Source: an uncultured Neomegalonema sp. (lineage in GTDB: Bacteria; Pseudomonadota; Alphaproteobacteria; Rhodobacterales; Rhodobacteraceae). Taken from it: a stretch of 64,000 nucleotides of DNA. The stretch lies in NCBI GenBank assembly GCA_938008165.1, contig CALLLP010000019.1:16886-80885 (forward strand), read 5' to 3'. Positions 46,196 through 54,062 of this stretch are shown piece after piece (the first letter of the stretch is position 1; each line of letters opens with the position of its first letter). The notes under the pieces are model-generated. The model was not told the origin of the DNA, ran no database searches, and was given only the letters and a program-made list of their open reading frames with translations. Position numbers and translations under genes: made by a program.

Positions 46196-46702
46196 TTATG
46201 ATGGGCGCTCGATATGGCGGCGGAATCGCTGTTCCAGCAGATTCGCGTTGATGACGCCGTGCAGCACGTCCTGTCGCTCACCCTTCGCATCAAACAGCAG
46301 CAGGGTGATCTTGCCGACGCCGTGGTTCAGCGCCAGCTCACGGCCCTCGGGCTTTTCAAGACTGGCAATAGCGTATTGCAACTCGTCCTCGCCAAAGGCC
46401 CGCATCGCCTTACGTACCTGCCGCTGGAGCGACAGGCAGGTCGGGCAATGCGGGTCATGCACCTGCACGACCATCGGAACGCCCTGTCCGATGCGACCGA
46501 GGTCATGCTCGTACATATCCGCCTTGACCGTACGGGTCAGAAACAACCCCGCACCCCCGCCGATGACGGCGATCCCGAGGCCGGTTTTCGCCAAACCACC
46601 CAGCATCTGCCGCCGGGTCTTTGCGGGTACCGGGGCCGGTTTGGAGGCTGGCGCCGCTTTCTTGCGGGTCTGGGGCTTGGGCTGACGTTTTGAGCGTTTC
46701 AT
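46196..46702 (-). CDS. Membrane-anchored thioredoxin-fold protein
   Basis: A 168-residue protein with a Lys/Arg/Pro-rich N-terminal tail (about 1-32), one transmembrane helix (about 35-57, GLAKTGLGIAVIGGGAGLFL) and a small thioredoxin-like domain whose active site is CPTC within DPHCPTCLSLQ. The domain faces the periplasm if the basic tail stays inside. It may be a disulfide reductase or oxidase, or a degenerate relative that binds metal. No partner DsbD/CcdA is nearby. The start is taken at 46702; an upstream ATG at 46756 is less likely. Confidence 0.7.
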   Translation of the reverse strand: MKRSKRQPKPQTRKKAAPASKPAPVPAKTRRQMLGGLAKTGLGIAVIGGGAGLFLTRTVKADMYEHDLGRIGQGVPMVVQVHDPHCPTCLSLQRQVRKAMRAFGEDELQYAIASLEKPEGRELALNHGVGKITLLLFDAKGERQDVLHGVINANLLEQRFRRHIERPS

Positions 46703-46741
46703 GGGCCACCGGCGGTTAAGGAACAAGGTGCCCCTGTCTAA

Positions 46742-46753
46742 CCGAGATCTCGG
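46742..46753. promoter_or_regulatory. CCGAGATCTCGG palindrome
   Basis: A perfect 12-base palindrome about 40 bases upstream of the thioredoxin-fold gene. Possible operator. Further right, GCAGGG (46785-46790) and CCCTGC (46803-46808) form a hairpin just after the rnhA stop. Confidence 0.35.
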
Positions 46754-46815
46754 CATCGGATGATGAACAGATCATACGCCTCACGCAGGGTTGATTATTG
46801 CGCCCTGCTGTAAAG

Positions 46816-47268
46816 TCAGGGTTTGTAGGGCTGCATACCCATCCGGGCCAGTTCGTCCGCGCGCTCGTTTTCCGCGTGGCCCGCATGGCCCTTGACCCAT
46901 TCCCAGTGCACCGTGTGGCGGGCGACGGCCTCGTCGAGGCGCTTCCATAATTCCTCGTTCTTCACAGGCTTTTTGGCGGCGGTCTTCCAGCCATTGCGCT
47001 TCCACGCATGAATCCATTTCGTCAGGCCGTCCTTCACATAGACAGAATCGGTGACAATGGTGACCTGAGCGGTTTTTGTCAGCGCTTCGAGCGCGGAAAT
47101 GGCGGCCATCAGCTCCATGCGGTTATTCGTCGTCTCCTCCGCACCGCCGGAAAGTTCACTTTCCTTCAGCACCGTATCGCCCTCGCGCGCGATCAGCAGA
47201 ACGCCCCATCCACCGGGACCGGGGTTGCCGCTGCATGCACCATCGGTATAGGCGAAAATCTCGGGCAC
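46816..47268 (-). CDS. rnhA: Ribonuclease HI
   Basis: A 150-residue RNase HI, which cuts the RNA strand of RNA-DNA hybrids. Catalytic acids are visible in [16 protein letters not shown] (Asp), the [14 protein letters not shown] helix (Glu), TDSVYVKDG (Asp) and ERADELAR (Asp). The start is GTG at 47268, with GGAGAG upstream and a normal family length. The ATG at 47358 would add 30 odd residues and run into the divergent Ldh-family gene. Confidence 0.93.
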   Translation of the reverse strand: MPEIFAYTDGACSGNPGPGGWGVLLIAREGDTVLKESELSGGAEETTNNRMELMAAISALEALTKTAQVTIVTDSVYVKDGLTKWIHAWKRNGWKTAAKKPVKNEELWKRLDEAVARHTVHWEWVKGHAGHAENERADELARMGMQPYKP

Positions 47269-47342
47269 GGGGCGCTCTCCACTGGTATCGGTTCGCTGCA
47301 CGACGTATGCCGGAAGCCGGGCACTGACAAGGGGAGAGACCG

Positions 47343-48335
47343 ATGGCGACCATGACAACCGACGAGATTTTTGCGCTGGCCGACAGCACGCTGCGCCGCT
47401 TTGGCGCCGATGACGCCAATGCAGGGGCGGTGGCGCGCACCATCACCACCGCCGAGCGCGACGGGTCGCATTCCCACGGTCTCTTTCGCCTGCCCGGCTA
47501 TGTGAAGGGCCTGAAAAGCGGTCGGATCAAGGGCGATGCACAACCGACCGCAACCCCGATAGCCCCCGGTATCCTGCGCGTCGATGGCGACGAGGGATTT
47601 GCCCCGCTGGCGCTGGAGGTAATGCGCGATCCTCTGATCGAGATGACCCGCGCGCAGGGGATTGCGATGTGCGGCGTGATCCGCACCCACCATTTCGCCG
47701 CGCTCTGGCCCGAAGTCGAAATGATGGCTGAGGCAGGGCTTGTGGCGATGGCGATGACACAGGCGATGCCCTATGTGGCCCCCGCCGGAGGGCGCGAGGC
47801 GCTGTTCGGCACCAATCCACAGGCCTTCGCGTGGCCCCGCCCCGGCAAACCGCCACTGGCCTTCGATCAGGCCGCCTCGACCATGGCGCGGGGCGATGTG
47901 ATGATCCACCGGCGCGAGGGACAGCCCGTGCCCATCGGCGTGGGGATCGACAAGGACGGGAACGACACAACCGATCCGGCGGAGATTCTGGACGGCGGCG
48001 TACAGCTTGCCTTCGGCGGCTATAAAGGCAGCGCGATTGCCCTGATGGTCGAGCTGATGGCGTCTTCCCTGATCGGCGAGCGATTCAGCCATGAGGCGAA
48101 AGCGGCCCATAATGGCGATGGCGGCCCGCCCGTGGGGGGCGAATTCGTGCTGGCCATCGACCCGACAGCGGCAAGCGGCGGTGAGGGCTGGGCGGCCCAT
48201 GGCGATTCGATCCTGACCCGGATCGAGCAGATGGACAATGCCCGCCTGCCCGGCGCCCGGCGCCACGCCAACCGCGCAAAGGGGGGACCGGCGGAGGTGT
48301 CGGATGCCGTGCTGGCAGAAATCGCCGCGCTTTGA
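47343..48335 (+). CDS. Ldh-family NAD(P)-dependent oxidoreductase (malate/lactate/piperideine-2-carboxylate type)
   Basis: A 330-residue member of the malate/L-lactate dehydrogenase-2 family. [17 protein letters not shown] and [22 protein letters not shown] are family marks, and [15 protein letters not shown] lies near the cofactor region. Members include delta1-piperideine-2-carboxylate reductases (DpkA), ureidoglycolate dehydrogenases and sulfolactate dehydrogenases; this one looks nearest to the DpkA type, with modest confidence. GGGAGAG precedes the ATG. Transcribed divergently from rnhA with 74 bases between. Confidence 0.85.
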   Translation: MATMTTDEIFALADSTLRRFGADDANAGAVARTITTAERDGSHSHGLFRLPGYVKGLKSGRIKGDAQPTATPIAPGILRVDGDEGFAPLALEVMRDPLIEMTRAQGIAMCGVIRTHHFAALWPEVEMMAEAGLVAMAMTQAMPYVAPAGGREALFGTNPQAFAWPRPGKPPLAFDQAASTMARGDVMIHRREGQPVPIGVGIDKDGNDTTDPAEILDGGVQLAFGGYKGSAIALMVELMASSLIGERFSHEAKAAHNGDGGPPVGGEFVLAIDPTAASGGEGWAAHGDSILTRIEQMDNARLPGARRHANRAKGGPAEVSDAVLAEIAAL

Positions 48336-48361
48336 ATGATCGGTTGAAGCGGTCGGCGCAA

Positions 48362-48745
48362 TCAGGCCGGATCGGGAACGGATAGCTCGATCAGATTAGC
48401 ATCCGGGTCACGGATATAGAGCGAGCGAATCGGGCCAGTGGCCCCGGTTCGCGCGACCGGGCCATCCTCGATGGCGATCCCCGCATCGTGCAGGCGCGCC
48501 TGTGCCGCCGCGAGCGAACAATCGAGCAGGAAACACAGATCGCCAGAGCCGGGGGTCGGGCAGGCTGATTTCGGCTCGAATTCATGCCCCGCGCGATGGA
48601 GATTGATCTTCTGGGTTCCGAATGCGAGGGCCAGACGCCCCTCGCCGAACGACACCTTCTCCATCCCCAAGATGCCGCAATAGAACGATACCGTCGCATC
48701 GGGATCGGCCACTGTCAGGACGAGATGGTCGAGCGACGCGATCAT
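48362..48745 (-). CDS. VOC (glyoxalase/bleomycin-resistance-like) protein
   Basis: A 127-residue single VOC protein: metal His7 in LDHLVLTVADPD, FYCGILGMEKVSFGEGRLAL, and Glu in NLIELSVPDPA. Family members include fosfomycin-resistance-like and virulence-associated glyoxalases; the substrate is unclear. The ATG at 48745 follows GGGAGA; the longer frame to 49000 overlaps the BMP gene and is spurious. It ends 26 bases from the convergent Ldh-family gene. Confidence 0.83.
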   Translation of the reverse strand: MIASLDHLVLTVADPDATVSFYCGILGMEKVSFGEGRLALAFGTQKINLHRAGHEFEPKSACPTPGSGDLCFLLDCSLAAAQARLHDAGIAIEDGPVARTGATGPIRSLYIRDPDANLIELSVPDPA

Positions 48746-48812
48746 GGCGATATCTCCCGCATGAGGCAGAGGCCCCGGCCATGGGCCGGGGCGGGAAGGG
48801 CGGGGCCGGGCT

Positions 48813-49880
48813 TTATTTCGGCAAGTCGCCCTCGACACCCTTGATGAAGAAATCCATCGTCGCGAGCATACCGTCATCTGCGGTCTCACCCGCTGCGATG
48901 CGCTCCTTGCCATCCCGGTCGATGATCGGGCCGGTGAAGGGATGCAGCAGGCCGACGCGAATCTGGTCTTCGAGGATTTTCGCCTTGGCCGCGACCGCAT
49001 AGGGCATGTTCACATAAGGCGACATCTGCACCATGCCCGGCTGGATGCCATCCCATGTATCGGTGCTTTTCCACGATCCATCGAGGGCCATGCCGACACG
49101 CTCGACATAATAAGGCGCCCAGTTATCGATCACGGAGGTCAGCTGGGCATCCTCGCCGAAAGCATGCATATCCGATGCCTGCCCGATGGCCAGAACCCCC
49201 GCATTCGCGGCGGTCTGGAGCGGGGCTGGGCTGTCGGTATGCTGGGTGATGATATCGACGCCCTGCGCAATCAGGGCCTTGGCGGCATCCGCCTCCTTGC
49301 CCGGATCATACCATGTATTGACCCACAGGACCGAGATCGTCGCTTCGGGGTTGACGCTCTGCATACCGAGAAGGAAGGCGTTGACGCCACGGATGACTTC
49401 CGGGATCGGGAAGGAGGCGATGTAGCCCGCCTTGCCAGTTTCGGAGAGATGCGCGGCGATCATGCCCGCGATATAGCGCCCCTCGTAGAACCGGGCCGAA
49501 TAGGTGGCGACGTTATCGGCGCGCTTATAGCCGGTGGCGTGCTCGAATTTCACATCCGGGAATTGCTTCGCGACCTTGATGGTCGGGTCCATGAAGCCGA
49601 AAGAGGTGGTGAAGATCAGGCCATGGCCGCTGGCCGCAAGCTGGCGGATAACACGCTCGGCATCGGGGCCTTCGGAGACGCTTTCGATATAGGTGGTTTC
49701 GACCTTGTCGCCATATGCCTGCTCAACGGCCTTGAGGCCCTCATGATGCTGGTAGGTCCAGCCATGGTCGCCGATGGGGCCGACATAGACAAAGCCGACT
49801 TTCAGCGGGTCATCGGCGGCAAGGGTGGGCGTGGCCAACCCGATGGCGAGGGTAGCGGCGGCAAGCAGAGTACGGAGCAT
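48813..49880 (-). CDS. BMP-family ABC transporter substrate-binding protein
   Basis: A 355-residue periplasmic binding protein of the basic membrane protein (PnrA-like) family, often for nucleosides. Signal peptide at 1-22 (ending LAA), then FVYVGPIGDHGWTYQHHEG, TTSFGFMDP and DIITQHTDSPAPLQTA. There is no lipobox cysteine, as usual in proteobacteria. No permease or ATPase gene is adjacent, so it must work with components encoded elsewhere. AAAGGA before the ATG; 67 bases before the VOC gene on the same strand. Confidence 0.9.
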   Translation of the reverse strand: MLRTLLAAATLAIGLATPTLAADDPLKVGFVYVGPIGDHGWTYQHHEGLKAVEQAYGDKVETTYIESVSEGPDAERVIRQLAASGHGLIFTTSFGFMDPTIKVAKQFPDVKFEHATGYKRADNVATYSARFYEGRYIAGMIAAHLSETGKAGYIASFPIPEVIRGVNAFLLGMQSVNPEATISVLWVNTWYDPGKEADAAKALIAQGVDIITQHTDSPAPLQTAANAGVLAIGQASDMHAFGEDAQLTSVIDNWAPYYVERVGMALDGSWKSTDTWDGIQPGMVQMSPYVNMPYAVAAKAKILEDQIRVGLLHPFTGPIIDRDGKERIAAGETADDGMLATMDFFIKGVEGDLPK

Positions 49881-49955
49881 TCGGGCGTCCTTTCGATTGA
49901 GGCAAGCGGAATGTAAGCGGCGTTAACCGATTCGGGTAGGGGAAATCGGAACAGC

Positions 49956-49985
49956 AAAAAGGGAGACCGCCGACGCGATCTCCCT
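49956..49985 (-). terminator. Rho-independent terminator of rplU-rpmA
   Basis: On the minus strand AGGGAGA (49985-49979) and TCTCCCT (49966-49960) pair perfectly and are followed by a run of T (49960-49956). It lies about 50 bases after the rpmA stop codon. Confidence 0.8.
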
Positions 49986-50033
49986 GCTTTATCAATCGCG
50001 GATTTTCGCGATCTTCCGGCCCTGCAAAAGCGC

Positions 50034-50300
50034 CTATTCGGCGGCTTCGGCGATGTCGACGGAGATGAAGGTCCGGCCTTTCAGGCCCTTGTGAAAGCGC
50101 ACATTGCCCGTGACCTTGGTAAAGATCGTATGATCCTTGCCCATGCCCACATTCGCGCCGGGATACCATTTGGTGCCCCGCTGGCGGCACAGGATGTTTC
50201 CGGGAATCACCAATTCGCCGCCATATTTCTTGATGCCGAGACGCCGACCGGCGGAATCACGACCGTTGCGGGATGAACCGCCTGCCTTTTTATGTGCCAT
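50034..50300 (-). CDS. rpmA: 50S ribosomal protein L27
   Basis: An 88-residue L27. The N-terminus [21 protein letters not shown] matches the flexible tail that reaches the peptidyl transferase centre, followed by [10 protein letters not shown] and [10 protein letters not shown]. There is no N-terminal cleavage extension of the Firmicutes type. It follows rplU by 4 bases. Confidence 0.98.
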   Translation of the reverse strand: MAHKKAGGSSRNGRDSAGRRLGIKKYGGELVIPGNILCRQRGTKWYPGANVGMGKDHTIFTKVTGNVRFHKGLKGRTFISVDIAEAAE

Positions 50301-50304
50301 GGAT

Positions 50305-50991
50305 CTAGTCCTCCTTCGCGGCCGCTTCGCGGGTTTCGATCAGCCTTTGCGCCTGCGTTACAATGCTGGGGCGCGAGACGGTGATCGTGCCGTTCACGTT
50401 CTCGTCGATATAGGTTTCGATAAAGTCCCAATCCGTAGCGTTCCACTCGACGAACTGGCTGTAGTAATAGACGCCGATCGCGTTCAGCGCCGTTTCGCTG
50501 GCTTTGCCGAGGCCGGGCAGTTTCTCGATGTCATCCGCATCGGTCACCGGGCCGTCGATCAAATTCGAGGGGCGGGTCATGCTGTCGGACGAGACCGCCG
50601 GGGCATCCGCTGCCGAATCCTCTTTCTTGGCCTTGGGCGCGGCCTTGGGCGCCTTCGCTGCCTTGGCACCATCCGCATCGCCCGGAATGCCATTGATGCG
50701 CACACGCGTCAGATACTGACGATGGCCCTTGCGGGTTTTGGAGCTGTGCTTGCGACGGCGCTTCTTGAAGACGACGATCTTCTTGTCGCGGTACTGTTCG
50801 ATGATTTCGCCGGTTACGACCGCACCGTCGACCAAAGGCGCGCCGACCGTCATGCCACCCTCGCCCCCATGCATCAGCACGGTGTCGAAGGTCACGGTAT
50901 CACCCGCTTCCGCTTCGAGTTTCTCGATACTCAGAACGTCGCCCACGGTAACGCGGTATTGCTTGCCGCCGGTCTTGATGACTGCGAACAT
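50305..50991 (-). CDS. rplU: 50S ribosomal protein L21 with long C-terminal helix-hairpin-helix extension
   Basis: A 228-residue protein, twice the usual L21 length. Residues about 1-105 are standard L21 ([38 protein letters not shown]). Then comes an Ala/Lys-rich linker (about 108-150) and a helix-hairpin-helix-like module (about 160-225) with [31 protein letters not shown]. From memory, the same type of module is appended to NuoE in alphaproteobacteria, and long L21 forms are known in Rhodobacterales. Its role is unknown, perhaps RNA or DNA contact. The ATG at 50991 is the family start; the frame upstream is spurious. Confidence 0.95.
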   Translation of the reverse strand: MFAVIKTGGKQYRVTVGDVLSIEKLEAEAGDTVTFDTVLMHGGEGGMTVGAPLVDGAVVTGEIIEQYRDKKIVVFKKRRRKHSSKTRKGHRQYLTRVRINGIPGDADGAKAAKAPKAAPKAKKEDSAADAPAVSSDSMTRPSNLIDGPVTDADDIEKLPGLGKASETALNAIGVYYYSQFVEWNATDWDFIETYIDENVNGTITVSRPSIVTQAQRLIETREAAAKED

Positions 50992-51257
50992 GGTTATCCT
51001 CACTTTGTCCCGCGTCCTGTGGCACCGCTTGGCGGATTTGAGGGGCTTGTCGCCCGCCTCGAACAGCGTGTTGTCACGTCGTAAACCCCCGGTGCGCGCA
51101 TGCCCACCGTGGAAGCGCGGCTTATGCCGTTCCGTGTCCTTCGTGTCAACTACCCGCATCACTTTCACGAAGTCTTATTCAGTACGAGGCAATGTCGCAC
51201 AGAACCAATGCTGGCTCGACGCGACTTGAACAGGTTTTAACAGGAAAACAGCGACCG

Positions 51258-53336
51258 ATGGACCTCATCGACAGGACAAAAACTGCGTTGGCAGAATGGC
51301 GAATCGATCCGAAGCATCTCTGGCGGCAGTATCTTCTCACGCTCGGTGTGCTCATTGTCCTCGTCATCACGTCCCATCTGATCGCCCTGCGCACGACCGA
51401 AATCGCCGCCATGGACGCCGCCACCGTCAATCAGGCAGGTCAACAGCGGATGCTCAGCCAGCGCATCCTGTACCTGACCTCCCGGATTCGCGAAGACAGG
51501 GCGGTGGCGCATAATACCGCGCTTCTGAACGATTCCCTCGACCAGCTCGAAGCCTCCCATGCAACGCTGCGCGATAAGGCGCGCAGGGTGGACGCGCTCC
51601 ACTCCACCTATTTCGGTCTCGTCGCCGGGGCATCGCTCGACACGCTTGTGCTGCGCTTTTTGGAAGATGCCCGGCTGGCCATCGGCACCAACGCGGCGGA
51701 ATCGCAGGCGGCCTATGACCGGATACGCGATATCGGGCCGGGGCATCTGCTCGATCTTCTGCAAAACGCCGTTTCGGTGCATGAGGCGCAGGCCCGGCAC
51801 CATGCGGCTGCCCTCACGAGAATCCACAAGCTTTCGATGATCGCCGCCTTGATGCTGTTGCTGTTCGAAGCGATCTTGATCTTTCGACCCGCCCACCGCA
51901 TCACGCGCCAGACGCTCGCCACATTGGCCAGCAAGACCGGCGCGCTGGAAAACGCCCAACTGGAAGTGAACAAACGCAATCGCCAGCTTGCCGCCCTGTG
52001 CGATGTCGCGGAACACGACGCGATGCACGATTCGCTGACCGGCCTCGCCAATCGTCGGCACCTGCAACGCGAGCTGGAAGAACGCTGCCACAAGATCGGC
52101 GATACGGATGCGGGGATCGCCCTGTTCCAGATCGATCTCGACCGTTTCAAGGATATCAATGACACGCTTGGCCATGCGGCGGGCGACCAAATCCTCGTGC
52201 ATGTCGCCGAAACCCTGCAAAAATGCCTGAGCGACGACGATTTCATCGCGCGGTCGGGGGGCGATGAATTCGTGATCCTGATGTCGGGATGCAAAAGCCG
52301 CGACACTCTGGACGAGACGGCCTCGCGCATCATCGAAGCCATCGCACAGCCCATCGAATACCGGGGCAATCTCTGCGCCTTCAATACCAGCGTCGGCATC
52401 GAAATCGGCATCGAGCACCGCAACGGGCCGGATGTGGATACCGATCTGATGCTCTCGAATGCCGATATTGCCCTCTATCGCGCAAAGGAAAAGGGCCGCA
52501 ACAACTATGCCTTCTTCACCGAAGACATGCGCAAGGATGTCGAGGAAAGCCGCGCCCTTGGCGACGATCTGGTCCGTGCCATCGTGCGGGACGAATTCTT
52601 CCCGGTCTATCAGGTGCAGGTCACCGCAGGCGAGCGCGCCGTCCATGGTGTCGAAGCGCTGGCCCGGTGGCGGCATCCCGAAAAAGGCGAGATCGCGCCA
52701 TGGCGCTTTTTGCCGGTCGCGGAGCGTCTGGGGCTGACCGAGGATATCGACGACGCGATCCTGCGCCATGCTCTACAGGATGTGAGCGCATGGCGGGAAG
52801 CCGGTCTGACGGTGCCGAATCTGTCGGTCAATGTCTCTGCCTCCCGCCTTGCCGATCCCGATCTGATCCCGCGCCTGCGCGAGATGGGGATTCCAGCGGG
52901 CAGCGTATCCTTTGAGGTGCTCGAAAGCGTCTTCGCCGACCGGATGGACGACACGCTGCGTTACACGCTCGATTCGTTGGAAGACATGGGCATCGCCATC
53001 GAAGTCGATGATTTCGGCACGGGTCACGCCTCGCTGCTCGCCCTGCTCTCGCTGCGCCCCGAACGGCTGAAAATCGCCCGCGAGCTGATCGATCCAGCCC
53101 CGGAATCCGCCGAACACCGCGCCATTCTGGAATCGATCATGCAAATCGCGAATGCCCTCGACACCGAAGTCGTGGGCGAAGGGATCGAAACCGAGAACCA
53201 TGCCGAAATCTGCGAGAGTATCGGCGTGCAGGTTTTGCAGGGCTTCCATTTCTGCCGTCCCTTGCCAGAACCCGAAGCCGCCGCCCGCATCAGCGAGATC
53301 ACCCAAAGCGCCGGAAAGGCCATCCGCGCCGCGTGA
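51258..53336 (+). CDS. PilJ-type sensor GGDEF-EAL protein (cyclic di-GMP turnover)
   Basis: A 692-residue membrane protein. Helices at about 22-42 and 195-215 bracket a periplasmic PilJ-type domain with NQAGQQRMLSQRI. The GGDEF domain has DSLTGLANRRHL and SGGDEF intact (about 333-340). The EAL domain has EALARW, VNVSAS, VDDFGTG, EGIETE and QGFHF, so the metal-binding pattern is largely intact. The usual LKID motif reads LKIA, keeping the catalytic Lys. Both cyclase and phosphodiesterase activity are possible. I prefer the ATG at 51258; another at 51192 has a ribosome site too close to it. Confidence 0.9.
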   Translation: MDLIDRTKTALAEWRIDPKHLWRQYLLTLGVLIVLVITSHLIALRTTEIAAMDAATVNQAGQQRMLSQRILYLTSRIREDRAVAHNTALLNDSLDQLEASHATLRDKARRVDALHSTYFGLVAGASLDTLVLRFLEDARLAIGTNAAESQAAYDRIRDIGPGHLLDLLQNAVSVHEAQARHHAAALTRIHKLSMIAALMLLLFEAILIFRPAHRITRQTLATLASKTGALENAQLEVNKRNRQLAALCDVAEHDAMHDSLTGLANRRHLQRELEERCHKIGDTDAGIALFQIDLDRFKDINDTLGHAAGDQILVHVAETLQKCLSDDDFIARSGGDEFVILMSGCKSRDTLDETASRIIEAIAQPIEYRGNLCAFNTSVGIEIGIEHRNGPDVDTDLMLSNADIALYRAKEKGRNNYAFFTEDMRKDVEESRALGDDLVRAIVRDEFFPVYQVQVTAGERAVHGVEALARWRHPEKGEIAPWRFLPVAERLGLTEDIDDAILRHALQDVSAWREAGLTVPNLSVNVSASRLADPDLIPRLREMGIPAGSVSFEVLESVFADRMDDTLRYTLDSLEDMGIAIEVDDFGTGHASLLALLSLRPERLKIARELIDPAPESAEHRAILESIMQIANALDTEVVGEGIETENHAEICESIGVQVLQGFHFCRPLPEPEAAARISEITQSAGKAIRAA

Positions 53337-53384
53337 CGATCTGTTCCGTCGATTTCGCGTGCGATCGCTCCAGATTGAGGGGTT

Positions 53385-54062
53385 ATGATCCACGCGCCCG
53401 GACCTGTCATGCTGACCATCCGAACCCTTGCGAAAGCCTATCCCACGCCACAGGGACCGCTCGCTGTTTTGCGCGGTCTCGATCTCGATGTCGGGGCGGG
53501 GCAGAGCCTGTCCCTGATGGGCGAATCCGGGTCGGGGAAAAGCACGCTCTTGCATCTCGTCGCGGGTCTCGACTCCGCCGATGGGGGCAGCATCCATGTA
53601 GGCGAGACTGACATCACCCGCCTCGACGATGCAGGCCGCGCCGCCCTGCGCCGCCAGCGCATCGGATTGGTCTTTCAGCAATTCAACCTGATCCCCAGCC
53701 TGACCGTCGCCGCCAATCTGGCCTTTCAGGCGCGCATCGCCGGGCGCCACGATCCCGCATGGCAAAACACGCTGGCGGATCGCCTTGGGCTGACGGATTT
53801 GCAGGACCGCTATCCCGAACAATTATCGGGGGGACAGCAACAGCGCGTGGCCATCGGGCGCACCTTTGCGATGCGCCCGGACCTGATCCTCGCCGATGAA
53901 CCCACGGGCAATCTCGACGAGGAAAGTGGCGATGCGGTCATGCACCTCGCCCTCAATCTCGTCGCGCAGACCGGATGCACCTTTTTGATGGTGACCCATT
54001 CGGCGCGCCTCGCCGGAATGCTCGACCGGCAGGTGACGCTGGTACAAGGGCGGCTGGCATGA
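53385..54062 (+). CDS. ABC transporter ATP-binding protein (LolD/YbbA type)
   Basis: A 225-residue ATPase: Walker A GESGSGKSTLLHL, signature LSGGQQQRVAIGR, Walker B LILADEPTGNLDE, switch His in VTHSARLA. This subgroup serves FtsX-type permeases in lipoprotein or envelope-substrate transport. The stop overlaps the start of the permease gene (ATGA). An alternative start at 53409 would remove eight residues. Confidence 0.92.
   Translation: MIHAPGPVMLTIRTLAKAYPTPQGPLAVLRGLDLDVGAGQSLSLMGESGSGKSTLLHLVAGLDSADGGSIHVGETDITRLDDAGRAALRRQRIGLVFQQFNLIPSLTVAANLAFQARIAGRHDPAWQNTLADRLGLTDLQDRYPEQLSGGQQQRVAIGRTFAMRPDLILADEPTGNLDEESGDAVMHLALNLVAQTGCTFLMVTHSARLAGMLDRQVTLVQGRLA

Noticed and set aside
46816..47358. 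180-residue version of RNase HI starting at ATG 47358
   Set aside because: The GTG at 47268 has a good ribosome site and gives the normal family length. The longer form collides with the divergent gene.
50305..51168. Longer L21 reading to 51168
   Set aside because: L21 begins [14 protein letters not shown] at 50991. The upstream residues are not part of the family.
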